From the NCBI RefSeq assembly GCF_003999195.1, contig NZ_RJVR01000247.1, forward strand, positions 1 to 45,918: DNA of 45,918 bases. The letters are read 5' to 3'. The stretch comes from Streptomyces soli (GTDB taxonomy: Bacteria; Actinomycetota; Actinomycetes; Streptomycetales; Streptomycetaceae). Shown in pieces: positions 33,299 to 42,962 of this stretch (position 1 is the first letter of the stretch; every line of letters starts with the position of its first letter). The notes beneath the pieces are model-generated. The model saw only the letters and a program-made list of their open reading frames with translations. It had not been told where the DNA came from and did not search any database. A program made the position numbers and the translations under genes.

Positions 33299-34774
33299 GT
33301 GAGCATGACCGCAGCGACCGGCTTCTGCAGGGTCACAGTCGCCGCGCCGGAAGCACGTATCGACGTCGCCCTGCCCGAGGACGTCGCGCTCGTCGACCTC
33401 TACCCGGAGATCCTGCGGCTCTCCGGCCAGTCCCAGCCCGAAGGCGCCCCGACCGGCTACCACTTGGTACGCCGCGACGGCACCGTGCTCGACGCCGGGC
33501 GCTCGCTCGCCGAGCAGCGCATCCTCGACGGCGACCTGCTTCTGCTGCGCCCGTTCGCCGAATCACTGCCCTCGGCGGTGTACGACGACGTGTCCGACGC
33601 CATCGCCTCGGCGGTCAGTCGCGACCGTCGTCGCTGGAGCGACGACCTCATGCAGGGCACCGGCCTGACCGCCGGGGTGCTGCTGCTGGCCATGATGGCG
33701 TTCGCGCTGTGGTTCGCGGACCCGGTCAAGCGCGACATGCACAGCCTCCAGGGCATCATCGCGGGCGCCACCGGTGTCCTGTTGGTCGCGCTGGCAGGCG
33801 TACGCGCCCGGGTCTACGAGGACCGTGCGTCCTCGATCGCCCTGGGCCTGGCCGCCCTGCCGCACCTGCTGCTGGCCGGCTCCGGCATCTTCCCGGTCGA
33901 CCGGGGCGAGGGCCCGGGCCGCCTGCACTTCCTGGTCGGCTGCGTGGTCGTGCTGATCGCCTCCGTACTGCTGATCGGACTGCTGCCGCAGGGCGACGCG
34001 CCCTTCGTGGCCGCCGCCTTCCTCGCCGTGATCGGCACCCTCGCCACCTTCGCGGCCGTCCTCACCGACGCCGCCGTCAGCGAGGTCGCCGCGGTCACCG
34101 CGGTCGGCGCGATCGCGGTCGTCGCCTGGCTGCCCGCCCTGTCCGCGCGGTTCGCCCGGCTCCCCATCGGCTTCCGCTCGCCCGACCAGATCGCCAGCGG
34201 CCGCGACTGGGGCGGCGAGCGCGGCCGCGGGATCCCTGACGAGGAGTCCGTCGACTTCGCCCGCATCGGCGCCCAGGCCCGCCGCGGCCACGAGCTGTTG
34301 CTCGGCCTCGTCGCCGGCTGCGCCACCGTCGTCGTCGGCTCCGCCGGTGTCGTCCTCGGCTTCTCCGACAACCACTGGGCGCAGGGCCTCGCCCTCGCCG
34401 CCGGTGTCGCCACCATGCTGCGGGCCCGGCTCTTCCACTACACCTCGCAGGTCGTCTGCCTGCTGGTCGCCGGAATCCTCACCGTCATGGGCCTCATCCT
34501 CGGCCTCGCCCTCAACCCGCCGACCGCCGCCCTGATCGCCTTCCTCCAGGGCGACGGCGCCCAGCTCGACATCCGCATCGTCTGGTTCGCCGGCAGCATC
34601 GCCATCGGCGCCGCCCTCCTCGTAGCCGTCGGCCTCATCGTCCCCCGCAAGGGCGTCTCCCCCTTCTGGGGCCGTATGCTCGACGTCTTCGACGCCACCG
34701 TGCTGCTCTCCCTCATCCCGCTGGCCCTGGCCGTCCTGGACGTCTACTCCATGGCCCGCAGCATGACGAGCTAG
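33299..34774 (+). CDS. eccD: type VII secretion channel subunit EccD
   Basis: A 491-residue protein. Residues 1-95 form a ubiquitin-like (YukD-type) domain (FCRVTVAAPEARIDVALPED, GDLLLLRPF). A linker with DDVSDAIASAVSRDRRRW precedes about eleven hydrophobic segments from residue 120 to the C-terminus, such as AGVLLLAMMAFALWF, GIIAGATGVLLVALAGV and VVLIASVLLIGLLP. This is the EccD plan: a cytoplasmic ubiquitin-like domain plus an eleven-helix pore-lining membrane domain. The GTG at 33299 lies eight bases after GGGGGA; an ATG two codons later is the alternative. It is the last core component gene and faces the ribosomal operon to its right. Confidence 0.96.
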   Translation: MSMTAATGFCRVTVAAPEARIDVALPEDVALVDLYPEILRLSGQSQPEGAPTGYHLVRRDGTVLDAGRSLAEQRILDGDLLLLRPFAESLPSAVYDDVSDAIASAVSRDRRRWSDDLMQGTGLTAGVLLLAMMAFALWFADPVKRDMHSLQGIIAGATGVLLVALAGVRARVYEDRASSIALGLAALPHLLLAGSGIFPVDRGEGPGRLHFLVGCVVVLIASVLLIGLLPQGDAPFVAAAFLAVIGTLATFAAVLTDAAVSEVAAVTAVGAIAVVAWLPALSARFARLPIGFRSPDQIASGRDWGGERGRGIPDEESVDFARIGAQARRGHELLLGLVAGCATVVVGSAGVVLGFSDNHWAQGLALAAGVATMLRARLFHYTSQVVCLLVAGILTVMGLILGLALNPPTAALIAFLQGDGAQLDIRIVWFAGSIAIGAALLVAVGLIVPRKGVSPFWGRMLDVFDATVLLSLIPLALAVLDVYSMARSMTS

Positions 34775-34868
34775 CCGCCCCCGGGCCGGGGGAGCGGGAC
34801 CGTGCTGAAGGCCTGCGGCCCAGGGCCCGGGCCGCGGGAACGGACCGCACTACACGCGGTAAAGCACG

Positions 34869-34896
34869 CCGGTCACAGGTGGTAACCTGTGACCGG
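34869..34896. promoter_or_regulatory. 28-bp perfect dyad upstream of rpsO
   Basis: CCGGTCACAGGT (34869-34880) and ACCTGTGACCGG (34885-34896) are perfect inverse copies around a 4-base centre, about 110 bases before rpsO. It could be an operator, an RNA leader hairpin, or the eccD-side terminator. The 34775-35006 gap also has a GC-rich CCCCC/GGGGG element at 34778-34792 right after the eccD stop. A ribosome site AGAGGAG precedes rpsO. Confidence 0.5.
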
Positions 34897-35006
34897 TCGC
34901 GTGTGCTCGCACACACGCTGATCAATCCGCCTCACGAGTCATCGAAGATTCCCTGTGACCTAGACCAGGGGCGCTCGGAGGCAACTGGACACAAGAGGAG
35001 TCCGCA

Positions 35007-35294
35007 ATGCCGCTCGACATCGCGACGAAGAAGCAGATCATCGCCGAGTTCGGTACCAAGGAGGGCGACACCGGCTCCCCCGAGGTCCAGGTCGCCATGC
35101 TTTCCCGTCGTATCTCGGACCTGACCGAGCACCTCAAGACCCACAAGCACGACCACCACTCCCGCCGTGGTCTGCTGATCCTGGTCGGCCAGCGTCGCCG
35201 CCTCCTGCAGTACCTGGCCAAGAAGGACATCCAGCGCTTCCGTGCCCTCGTCGACCGCCTCGGCATCCGCCGCGGCGCGGCGGGCGCCCGCTAA
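35007..35294 (+). CDS. rpsO: 30S ribosomal protein S15
   Basis: A 95-residue protein of the usual size. It has the S15 signature [16 protein letters not shown] and [19 protein letters not shown], then [12 protein letters not shown], which form the helices that contact 16S rRNA helices 20-22. It assembles early into the small-subunit platform. The ATG follows AGAGGAG. It is upstream of pnp, the classic rpsO-pnp arrangement, with a strong hairpin between them. Complete and typical. Confidence 0.98.
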   Translation: MPLDIATKKQIIAEFGTKEGDTGSPEVQVAMLSRRISDLTEHLKTHKHDHHSRRGLLILVGQRRRLLQYLAKKDIQRFRALVDRLGIRRGAAGAR

Positions 35295-35305
35295 GACGCC
35301 ACGAC

Positions 35306-35335
35306 GGGAGCGGTTCCCCTCCGGGAGCCGCTCCC
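35306..35335 (+). terminator. rpsO-pnp intergenic hairpin
   Basis: GGGAGCGGtTCCC (35306-35318) pairs with GGGAgCCGCTCCC (35323-35335), 12 of 13 pairs, loop of four. In Streptomyces and E. coli the rpsO-pnp intergenic region is a site of partial termination and RNase III processing; this hairpin is the obvious candidate for both. Confidence 0.7.
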
Positions 35336-35623
35336 TTCGCGTACGTACGGACACCGGACCGCGCACGACGCGTGACATGGGCGGAAGCTTTGTAGTCTGG
35401 TGCCGTAACCGAATAACGCACACGCACGATGCACAACGCATGAGGAGGAGCGTCCTCCATCTATCGCCACAAGCGCCGGTCCTCGGTAGTGGCCCCCGGG
35501 CAGTAACAAACAGCACCACGACACCCCGGTGGCTTCGATCGAAGACCGGCCCGGCGGGGACGCGCCTCCGACCGACGGTTCCAGGGAAGACGCCCTGGGA
35601 CACGAACGAGGAGAAACCCCATA
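35336..35623 (+). promoter_or_regulatory. pnp leader region
   Basis: 288 non-coding bases between the hairpin and pnp. A TAGTCT -10-like hexamer is at 35393-35398. A small dyad GGAGGA-gcg-TCCTCC (35444-35458) could hide a ribosome-site-like AGGAGG in the leader RNA. The functional ribosome site for pnp, GAGGAGA, is just before the GTG start. A second pnp promoter here is plausible. Confidence 0.35.
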
Positions 35624-37834
35624 GTGGAGAACGAGACCCACTACGCCGAAGCCGTGATCGACAACGGCGCCTTCGGCACCCGTACCATCCGTTTCGAGAC
35701 GGGCCGCCTGGCCCGTCAGGCCGCCGGCTCCGCCGTGGCCTACCTGGACGACGACACCATGGTGCTGTCGGCCACCACCGCTTCCAAGAACCCCAAGGAC
35801 AACCTCGACTTCTTCCCCCTCACGGTGGACGTCGAGGAGCGCATGTACGCGGCCGGCCGGATCCCCGGTTCCTTCTTCCGCCGCGAGGGCCGCCCGTCCG
35901 AGGACGCGATCCTCACCTGTCGGCTGATCGACCGCCCGCTGCGCCCGTCCTTCAAGAAGGGCCTGCGCAACGAGATCCAGGTCGTCGCCACGATCATGGC
36001 GCTCAACCCGGACCACCTGTATGACGTGGTCGCGATCAACGCCGCGTCCGCCTCGACCCAGCTCGCGGGTCTGCCGTTCTCCGGCCCGATCGGCGGCGTC
36101 CGCGTCGCGCTGATCAACGGCCAGTGGGTGGCCTTCCCGACCCACTCCGAGCTGGAGAACGCGGTCTTCGACATGGTCGTCGCCGGCCGTGTCCTGGACG
36201 ACGGCGATGTCGCGATCATGATGGTCGAGGCCGAGGCCACCACCCAGACGATCAAGCTCGTCGAGGGTGGCGCCGAGGCGCCGACCGAGGAGGTCGTGGC
36301 CGCCGGCCTCGAGGCCTCCAAGCCGTTCATCAAGGTTCTTTGCCGCGCTCAGGCGGACCTCGCCGCCAAGGCCGCCAAGCCGACCGGCGAGTTCCCGGTC
36401 TTCCTGGACTACCAGGAGGACGTGTTCGAGGCCCTGCAGGCCGCGGTCACCGACGAGCTCGCCCAGGCGCTGACGATCCCCGGCAAGCAGGCCCGTGAGG
36501 CCGAGCTGGACCGCGTCAAGGCTCTGGCCGCCGAGAAGCTCCTCCCGCAGTTCGAGGGCCGCGAGAAGGAGATCTCCGCCGCGTACCGTTCGCTGACCAA
36601 GAAGCTGGTCCGCGAGCGCGTCATCAAGGACAAGGTCCGCATCGACGGCCGTGGCGTCACGGACATCCGTACGCTTGCCGCCGAGGTCGAGGCCATCCCG
36701 CGCGTGCACGGCTCCGCGCTGTTCGAGCGTGGCGAGACCCAGATCCTGGGCGTCACCACCCTCAACATGCTCCGCATGGAGCAGCAGCTCGACACGCTGT
36801 CGCCCCAGACGCGCAAGCGCTACATGCACAACTACAACTTCCCGCCGTACTCCGTCGGTGAGACCGGCCGCGTGGGCTCGCCCAAGCGCCGCGAGATCGG
36901 CCACGGCGCGCTCGCCGAGCGCGCCCTGCTGCCGGTGCTGCCGACCCGCGAGGAGTTCCCCTACGCCATCCGCCAGGTCTCCGAGGCGCTGGGCTCCAAC
37001 GGCTCGACGTCCATGGGCTCGGTCTGCGCCTCCACCATGTCGCTGCTGAACGCCGGTGTGCCGCTCAAGGCCCCCGTCGCCGGTATCGCCATGGGCCTGA
37101 TCTCGCAGGAGATCGAGGGCCAGACGCACTACGTGGCGCTGACCGACATCCTCGGTGCCGAGGACGCGTTCGGCGACATGGACTTCAAGGTCGCCGGTAC
37201 GAAGAACTTCGTCACCGCCCTGCAGCTGGACACCAAGCTCGACGGCATCCCCGCGTCGGTCCTGGCCGCGGCCCTCAAGCAGGCCCGCGACGCCCGTCTG
37301 CACATCCTCGACGTGATGATGGAGGCCATCGACTCCCCGGACGAGATGTCCCCGAACGCGCCGCGGATCATCACCATCAAGATCCCGGTGGACAAGATCG
37401 GTGAGGTCATCGGCCCCAAGGGCAAGATGATCAACCAGATCCAGGAGGACACCGGCGCCGACATCACCATCGAGGACGACGGCACCATCTACATCGGTGC
37501 CGCCGACGGCCCGGCCGCCGAGGCCGCGCGCGCCACGATCAACGGGATCGCCAACCCGACGATGCCCGAGGTCGGCGAGCGCTACCTGGGCACCGTCGTG
37601 AAGACGACGACGTTCGGTGCCTTCGTCTCCCTGCTCCCGGGCAAGGACGGTCTGCTGCACATTTCGCAGATCCGCAAGCTGGCCGGTGGCAAGCGCGTCG
37701 AGAACGTCGAGGACGTCCTCGGTGTGGGCTCCAAGGTCCAGGTCGAGATCGCCGAGATCGACTCGCGGGGCAAGCTCTCGCTGATCCCGGTCGTCGAGGG
37801 TGAAGAGGACGAGAAGGACGAGCAGACCTCGTGA
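35624..37834 (+). CDS. pnp: polynucleotide phosphorylase
   Basis: A 736-residue enzyme starting at GTG after GAGGAGA. Two RNase PH-like domains come first (about residues 10-230 and 335-560), including [20 protein letters not shown] and the FFRREGRP segment in the first and [20 protein letters not shown] (phosphate-binding loop) and [19 protein letters not shown] in the second. A KH domain ([15 protein letters not shown], near 590) and an S1 domain ([20 protein letters not shown], near 650) follow. It degrades RNA 3'-5' by phosphorolysis and in Streptomyces also adds 3' tails. The stop overlaps the next gene's start by four bases. Confidence 0.98.
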   Translation: MENETHYAEAVIDNGAFGTRTIRFETGRLARQAAGSAVAYLDDDTMVLSATTASKNPKDNLDFFPLTVDVEERMYAAGRIPGSFFRREGRPSEDAILTCRLIDRPLRPSFKKGLRNEIQVVATIMALNPDHLYDVVAINAASASTQLAGLPFSGPIGGVRVALINGQWVAFPTHSELENAVFDMVVAGRVLDDGDVAIMMVEAEATTQTIKLVEGGAEAPTEEVVAAGLEASKPFIKVLCRAQADLAAKAAKPTGEFPVFLDYQEDVFEALQAAVTDELAQALTIPGKQAREAELDRVKALAAEKLLPQFEGREKEISAAYRSLTKKLVRERVIKDKVRIDGRGVTDIRTLAAEVEAIPRVHGSALFERGETQILGVTTLNMLRMEQQLDTLSPQTRKRYMHNYNFPPYSVGETGRVGSPKRREIGHGALAERALLPVLPTREEFPYAIRQVSEALGSNGSTSMGSVCASTMSLLNAGVPLKAPVAGIAMGLISQEIEGQTHYVALTDILGAEDAFGDMDFKVAGTKNFVTALQLDTKLDGIPASVLAAALKQARDARLHILDVMMEAIDSPDEMSPNAPRIITIKIPVDKIGEVIGPKGKMINQIQEDTGADITIEDDGTIYIGAADGPAAEAARATINGIANPTMPEVGERYLGTVVKTTTFGAFVSLLPGKDGLLHISQIRKLAGGKRVENVEDVLGVGSKVQVEIAEIDSRGKLSLIPVVEGEEDEKDEQTS

Positions 37835-39210
37835 CCTCACGCTCAACCCGTGTGACGGCCCGCCCCTCCACCAAGGGGCGGGCCGTCCGCACGCAGACCC
37901 TGCTTCCCGGCACCGTCGACGGCATCGGCACCGTACGGCGCAGCGTGCTGCCCGGCGGCCTGCGCATCGTCACCGAGACGCTGCCCACCGTGCGCTCCGC
38001 GACCTTCGGCATCTGGGCCGGCGTCGGCTCCCGCGACGAGACCCCGTCGCTCAACGGCGCCACCCACTACCTGGAACACCTGCTCTTCAAGGGCACCAAG
38101 CGGCGCAGCGCCCTGGAGATCTCCTCGGTGATCGACGCAGTCGGCGGCGAGATGAACGCCTTCACCGCCAAGGAGTACACCTGCTACTACGCACGTGTCC
38201 TCGACCGTGACCTGCCGCTCGCCATCGACGTCGTGTGCGACATGCTCACCGGCTCGCTGATCCGCCAGGAGGACATCGACGCCGAGCGCGGTGTCGTCCT
38301 CGAGGAGATCGCGATGACCGAGGACGACCCCGGCGACCAGGTCCACGACCTCTTCGCCACCGCCCTGCTCGGCGACTCCCCGCTGGGCCGCCCCGTCCTC
38401 GGCACCGTCGACACCATCAACGCCCTCAGCCGTGACCAGGTCGCCCGCTTCTACAAGAAGCACTACGACCCGACGCACCTGGTCGTCGCCGCCGCCGGCA
38501 ACATCGACCACGACACGGTCGTACGCGAGGTCCGCAGCGCCTTCGAGAGCGCAGGCGCCCTGCGCGACCCCGACGCCCAGCCCATGCCGCCGCGCTCCGG
38601 CGCCCGTACGATCCGTAGCAACGGCCACATCGAGCTGCTGGACCGCCGCACCGAGCAGGCCCACGTCGTCCTCGGCATGCCGGGCCTGTCACGGCACGAC
38701 GACCGCCGCTGGGCGCTCGGCGTGCTCAACACGGCTCTGGGCGGCGGCATGAGCTCGCGGCTCTTCCAGGAGGTCCGGGAGAAGCGCGGGCTGGCGTACA
38801 GCGTGTACTCGTACACCTCGTCCTTCGCCGACAGCGGGCTCTTCGGCGTCTACGCCGGCTGCCAGCCCAAGCGCGTCCACGAGGTGCTCAAGATCTGCCG
38901 CGACGAGCTCAACCAGGTCGCCGAGCACGGCCTCGGCGACGAGGAACTCGAGCGCGCCATCGGCCAGTTCTCCGGCTCCACGGTGCTGAGCCTGGAGGAC
39001 ACCGGTGCGCTCATGAACCGTATCGGCAAGAGTGAGCTGTGCTGGGGGCAGCAGATGTCGGTCGACACCACCCTGGAGCGGATCGCCGCCGTCACCCCGG
39101 AGGAAGTGCGCGCAGTCGCCCGCGATGTACTGGGACAGCGGCCCTCGCTGGCCGTCATCGGCCCGCTCAAGGACAAGCAGGCCGCACGTCTGAACGAAGC
39201 AGTCGCCTGA
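37831..39210 (+). CDS. M16-family zinc metallopeptidase
   Basis: A 459-residue protease. The zinc motif HxxEH is in [11 protein letters not shown] (near residue 88), and the downstream Glu ligand fits the [15 protein letters not shown] segment (near 160). The C-terminal half carries the paired non-catalytic M16 domain with [20 protein letters not shown], the typical R/Y substrate-side motif. The length matches bacterial processing-peptidase homologues (PepR/YmxG type). GTG at 37831 overlaps the pnp stop (GTGA), so translation is coupled. Located between pnp and dapB as in other actinomycetes; its substrate is not known. Confidence 0.95.
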   Translation: MTSRSTRVTARPSTKGRAVRTQTLLPGTVDGIGTVRRSVLPGGLRIVTETLPTVRSATFGIWAGVGSRDETPSLNGATHYLEHLLFKGTKRRSALEISSVIDAVGGEMNAFTAKEYTCYYARVLDRDLPLAIDVVCDMLTGSLIRQEDIDAERGVVLEEIAMTEDDPGDQVHDLFATALLGDSPLGRPVLGTVDTINALSRDQVARFYKKHYDPTHLVVAAAGNIDHDTVVREVRSAFESAGALRDPDAQPMPPRSGARTIRSNGHIELLDRRTEQAHVVLGMPGLSRHDDRRWALGVLNTALGGGMSSRLFQEVREKRGLAYSVYSYTSSFADSGLFGVYAGCQPKRVHEVLKICRDELNQVAEHGLGDEELERAIGQFSGSTVLSLEDTGALMNRIGKSELCWGQQMSVDTTLERIAAVTPEEVRAVARDVLGQRPSLAVIGPLKDKQAARLNEAVA

Positions 39211-39978
<768 letters not shown>

Positions 39979-39982
39979 CCGC

Positions 39983-40435
39983 ATGCGTGCCAAGCTGACG
40001 TACTTCCTGCTCGCGGCGGTCCTCGTCGTCTACTTCGCCCTGGTCGGCACCCGCGGCGTCTGGCTCATCCAGGACGGCCGCCCGGTTACCGTCGTCCTCG
40101 GCATCGCCGTGCTCGTCCTGCCGCTCATCGGCCTGTGGTTCCTCTGGCAGACCACGGCCTTCGCGCGCAACGCGAACCGCCTCGCCAAGGAGCTGGAGGC
40201 CGAGGGCGGCCTCCCCGTCGACGAGCTGGTCCGTACGCCCTCAGGGCGCATCGACCGCGACTCGGCGGACGTCGTTTTCGCCAAGCGCCAGGCCGAGACC
40301 GAGGCCGCCCCCGACGACTGGCGCACCTGGTTCCGGCTCGCCGTCGCCTACTTCGACGCCCGCGACACCCCCCGCGCCCGCAAGGCCATGCAGCGCGCGA
40401 TCGCCCTGCACGACGGCAAGGCCGTCCGCGCCTAG
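39983..40435 (+). CDS. membrane protein with TPR-like C-terminus
   Basis: A 150-residue protein. Two transmembrane helices (about residues 5-24, LTYFLLAAVLVVYFALVG, and 37-55, TVVLGIAVLVLPLIGLWF) are followed by a cytoplasmic part with a TPR-like helix pair (DDWRTWFRLAVAYFDARDTP, then RARKAMQRAIAL). It starts four bases after dapB, implying one operon, and ends eight bases before a convergent membrane protein. This is a conserved actinobacterial dapB neighbour; function unknown. Confidence 0.85.
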   Translation: MRAKLTYFLLAAVLVVYFALVGTRGVWLIQDGRPVTVVLGIAVLVLPLIGLWFLWQTTAFARNANRLAKELEAEGGLPVDELVRTPSGRIDRDSADVVFAKRQAETEAAPDDWRTWFRLAVAYFDARDTPRARKAMQRAIALHDGKAVRA

Positions 40436-40442
40436 CCGGGGG

Positions 40443-40973
40443 TCAGCGCAGCTCGGCGGCCCACGCCTCTATGGCGTCGGCCGCCATGTCGAACGCCTCC
40501 GTACGGTGCCAGAAATCCGCGTTGTGGTCGGTCAGCAGCGGCCGCAGCTGCTCGCCGTTCGACCGGGTGACCACCAGCGCCTGCCCCATCACCGTCCTGG
40601 GCAGCCCCAGGACCTTCACCGGCTGCTGTGCCGTGCGCACCGAGCCGACCCGGTCCCACGACAGCGTGACCGTGTAGAAGAGCCCGACCTGCCGCAGCCC
40701 GCGGCCGCTGACCCAGAAGCCCACCCGCAGTATCCGCAGCGCGCTCACGATCACCAGCGCCGCGATGCCCAGGCAGGTCCCCGCCCCGTTGAGGCTGCCG
40801 GCGATCCCCATGATTCCTGCCGCCACCAGCAGATACGCCACGAGCACCAGCATCATCGAGGCCAGGGCCACCCGCAGCGGTCCCGGCCGGTACGTACGCA
40901 TCCAGGTATCCCGTGCGGCGTACGGCAGAGTTTCGTGATGGCCGCCGTCCGCGGCGAGGAAGGGCAGAGACAC
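40443..40973 (-). CDS. membrane protein with PH-like domain
   Basis: A 176-residue protein. Two hydrophobic helices (about residues 35-55 and 62-80, VALASMMLVLVAYLLVAAG and GTCLGIAALVIVSALRIL) precede a strand-rich domain (VSGRGLRQVGLFYTVTLSWD, VVTRSNGEQLRPLL) of the bacterial PH-domain type, ending in an amphipathic helix (ADAIEAWAAELR). Such proteins are small actinobacterial membrane proteins of unknown function. It is convergent with the preceding gene and divergent from thyX. Confidence 0.8.
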   Translation of the reverse strand: MSLPFLAADGGHHETLPYAARDTWMRTYRPGPLRVALASMMLVLVAYLLVAAGIMGIAGSLNGAGTCLGIAALVIVSALRILRVGFWVSGRGLRQVGLFYTVTLSWDRVGSVRTAQQPVKVLGLPRTVMGQALVVTRSNGEQLRPLLTDHNADFWHRTEAFDMAADAIEAWAAELR

Positions 40974-41143
40974 GGCTCAGGTCCTATCGGGCAGGGTTGG
41001 CTGTGACCCGTGAGGCTATCTGGCAGCTGTGGCCCGGGCCACCTCGGACATGCCTGCCGTGGTGATTTGCGCCGTGTGCGGCGTTGTCAGTGCCAGGCCA
41101 TAGGCTTGGCGCCGCCCCAAAGCACCAAGAGGAAGGACGCCCG

Positions 41144-42790
41144 GTGACCGACACCCCCACCGAGACCGCTGTGCATTTCCGTGACGACGTGACCGTCGAG
41201 CTCGTGAAGCACAGCGCTGCGGACTCTGACGTGCTCTGGGCGGCGCGCGTGTCCACCGCCGGGGAGCAGTCCCTTGAGGAGCTGAGCAAAGATCCCGAGC
41301 GCTCCAAGGGGCTGATCAACTACCTGATGCGAGACCGTCACGGCAGCCCCTTCGAGCACAACTCGATGACCTTCTTCGTCAGCGCGCCGATCTTCGTCTT
41401 CCGCGAATTCATGCGCCACCGCGCGGGCTGGTGTCTTGCCGGGGATACCGAGATCACTCTGGAGAGCGAAGCCGGTAATCTGCGCCGCCGGACGATCAAG
41501 GAGCTGTACCAGCACTGGCACTCCGGGGTTGAGGACCGGCTCCCGGCCTCTGCGGGGGGCGTGACCTGGCATGCCAAGGCCGGAAAATGGATGGGTCAGG
41601 TACGGCGGCACGACAAAGATCACTATCTCGGGTTGTACGAGAGCCGGGAGGCTGCGGAAAGCGCAGTGGCCGAGTTCCGTGAGCAGCACCCCAGCACACG
41701 CCTGCGAAAGCTGGAGTCAGTGCGGAGCAATCGTGTCCGCTGCTACGACGAGGAGACTCTGCTGGCCCAAAGGGCGAGCGTCGTCGACGTCATCGAATCG
41801 GGCGTGAAGCCGCTCATCAAGCTGACGACGGCGAAGGGCCGCGTCCTCAGGTGTTCCGCGGACCACGCCATCCTCACCCCGGAGGGGTGGGCGAAGGCGG
41901 GAGAGCTGGCAGTCGGAGACGCTGTGATGGGCGCCGGGACGGCCCCCCGTTCTTCCGAGGCGCTCGTACCTCCCAGTCTGCGGCGCGGCATCGGCGTCTG
42001 GACGTCCATGCAGCGTGACCGGTTGATCGAGGAAACCGACACCTGCCACATCTGCTCAGGGACCTTCCCACGGGAGTCCCTCGCTCTTGATCACCGAGTT
42101 CCCGTGGCAGCGGATCTGAACCGGGCCCTCGACGAGGACAACCTCGCTCCGGCGTGCGAGGACTGCCATGCAAAGAAGAGCGCTGAAGAACAAGCTCTAT
42201 GCCGACGTGGCGGCAAGATCGCTGTCGCGCTTCCGGAAACGATCATTTCCATCGCCGAGGACGGCGAGGAGATGACCTACGACCTGTCGGTGGAAGGCCC
42301 GTGGCACAACTTCCTTGCCAACGGGATCGTCGTACACAATTCGTACAACGAGGAGTCCGGCAGGTACCGGGAGCTCCAGCCGGTCTTCTACATCCCCGGC
42401 GAGGACCGCAAGCTGGTGCAGCAGGGCCGCCCCGGCAAGTACGAGTTTGTGGATGGCACACCCGAGCAGCATCGGGCGGTGACCGATGCCATGGAGGCTT
42501 CGTACCGGCATTCGTACGAGGCGTACCAGGACATGCTGGCGGCGGGCGTGGCCCGCGAGGTGGCCCGGGCGACACTGCCCGTGGGCCTGTTCTCGTCCAT
42601 GTACGCCACCTGCAACTCCCGCTCGCTGATGCACTTCCTCTCCCTGCGGACCCAGGACGAGCGGGCCGCCGTTCCGTCCTTCCCGCAGCGTGAGATCGCC
42701 ATGGTCGCGGAGAAGATGGAGGCGCAATGGGCGAAGCTCATGCCGCTCACCCACGCCGCCTTCAACGCCAACGGCCGGATCGCACCGTAG
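41144..42790 (+). CDS. thyX: flavin-dependent thymidylate synthase ThyX, interrupted by an intein
   Basis: The 548-residue precursor consists of a 96-residue N-extein, a 303-residue intein and a 149-residue C-extein. Splicing gives a normal 245-residue ThyX with the signature RHRAGW-SYNEESGRY restored across the junction; this motif binds FAD and dUMP. Other features are TPEQHRAVTDAMEASYRHSY and a C-terminal ARATLPVGLFSSMYATCN with RSLMHFLSLR. ThyX makes dTMP from dUMP using methylene-tetrahydrofolate and NADPH. The GTG at 41144 follows GAGGAAGGA. Without splicing the active site would be split, so intein activity should be essential if this is the cell's only thymidylate synthase. Confidence 0.96.
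   Translation: MTDTPTETAVHFRDDVTVELVKHSAADSDVLWAARVSTAGEQSLEELSKDPERSKGLINYLMRDRHGSPFEHNSMTFFVSAPIFVFREFMRHRAGWCLAGDTEITLESEAGNLRRRTIKELYQHWHSGVEDRLPASAGGVTWHAKAGKWMGQVRRHDKDHYLGLYESREAAESAVAEFREQHPSTRLRKLESVRSNRVRCYDEETLLAQRASVVDVIESGVKPLIKLTTAKGRVLRCSADHAILTPEGWAKAGELAVGDAVMGAGTAPRSSEALVPPSLRRGIGVWTSMQRDRLIEETDTCHICSGTFPRESLALDHRVPVAADLNRALDEDNLAPACEDCHAKKSAEEQALCRRGGKIAVALPETIISIAEDGEEMTYDLSVEGPWHNFLANGIVVHNSYNEESGRYRELQPVFYIPGEDRKLVQQGRPGKYEFVDGTPEQHRAVTDAMEASYRHSYEAYQDMLAAGVAREVARATLPVGLFSSMYATCNSRSLMHFLSLRTQDERAAVPSFPQREIAMVAEKMEAQWAKLMPLTHAAFNANGRIAP
41432..42340 (+). mobile_element. ThyX intein with AP2-like and HNH endonuclease domains
   Basis: Begins with Cys1 in CLAGDTEITLESEAG (block A) and ends ANGIVVHN (block G, terminal His-Asn) before the +1 Ser of the C-extein. 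Block B is VLRCSADHAILTPEGW (about intein residues 136-152). Between A and B lies an AP2-like segment, TWHAKAGKWMGQVRR and YLGLYESREAAESAVAEF (about 43-90). After block B is an HNH nuclease: CHICSG (C205, C208), LDHRVPV, NLAPACEDCHAKK (C242, C245). The insertion is in the FAD-binding motif, the most conserved point of thyX, as is usual for homing inteins. All splicing and nuclease residues look intact, so it may be both splicing-competent and mobile. Confidence 0.93.
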
Positions 42791-42823
42791 CCCGCTGTCC
42801 GATTTGAAATCGAAAGACTCGTA

Positions 42824-42853
42824 TTGCGTGCTTATGTGAACTTCATCTAAGCT
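42824..42853 (+). promoter_or_regulatory. candidate promoter ahead of the thyX-dapA hairpin
   Basis: TTGCGT (42824-42829) and TAAGCT (42848-42853) are 18 bases apart in an AT-rich patch between thyX and dapA. A transcript from here would run straight into the hairpin at 42866-42903. Confidence 0.35.
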
Positions 42854-42865
42854 ACAGAAACGGAT

Positions 42866-42903
42866 TCCGGTGCTGCCTGAACCCCCGAGCAGGCAGCACC
42901 GGA
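42866..42903 (+). terminator. perfect 14-bp hairpin between thyX and dapA
   Basis: TCCGGTGCTGCCTG (42866-42879) pairs perfectly with CAGGCAGCACCGGA (42890-42903) around a 10-base loop. It most likely ends the thyX transcript, 76 bases after its stop; it could alternatively act as an attenuator for dapA. Confidence 0.7.
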
Positions 42904-42962
42904 GTCCTCTTCGCAGGTCCCGGGGGAAGATGTCACCGCTCCTACCGAGTAGCGTTGGACCC

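Noticed and set aside
35291..37846. An 851-codon minus-strand frame opposite pnp
   Set aside because: Antisense shadow of pnp and the GC-rich flanks; composition dominated by Asp, Leu, Val and Gly with no domain.
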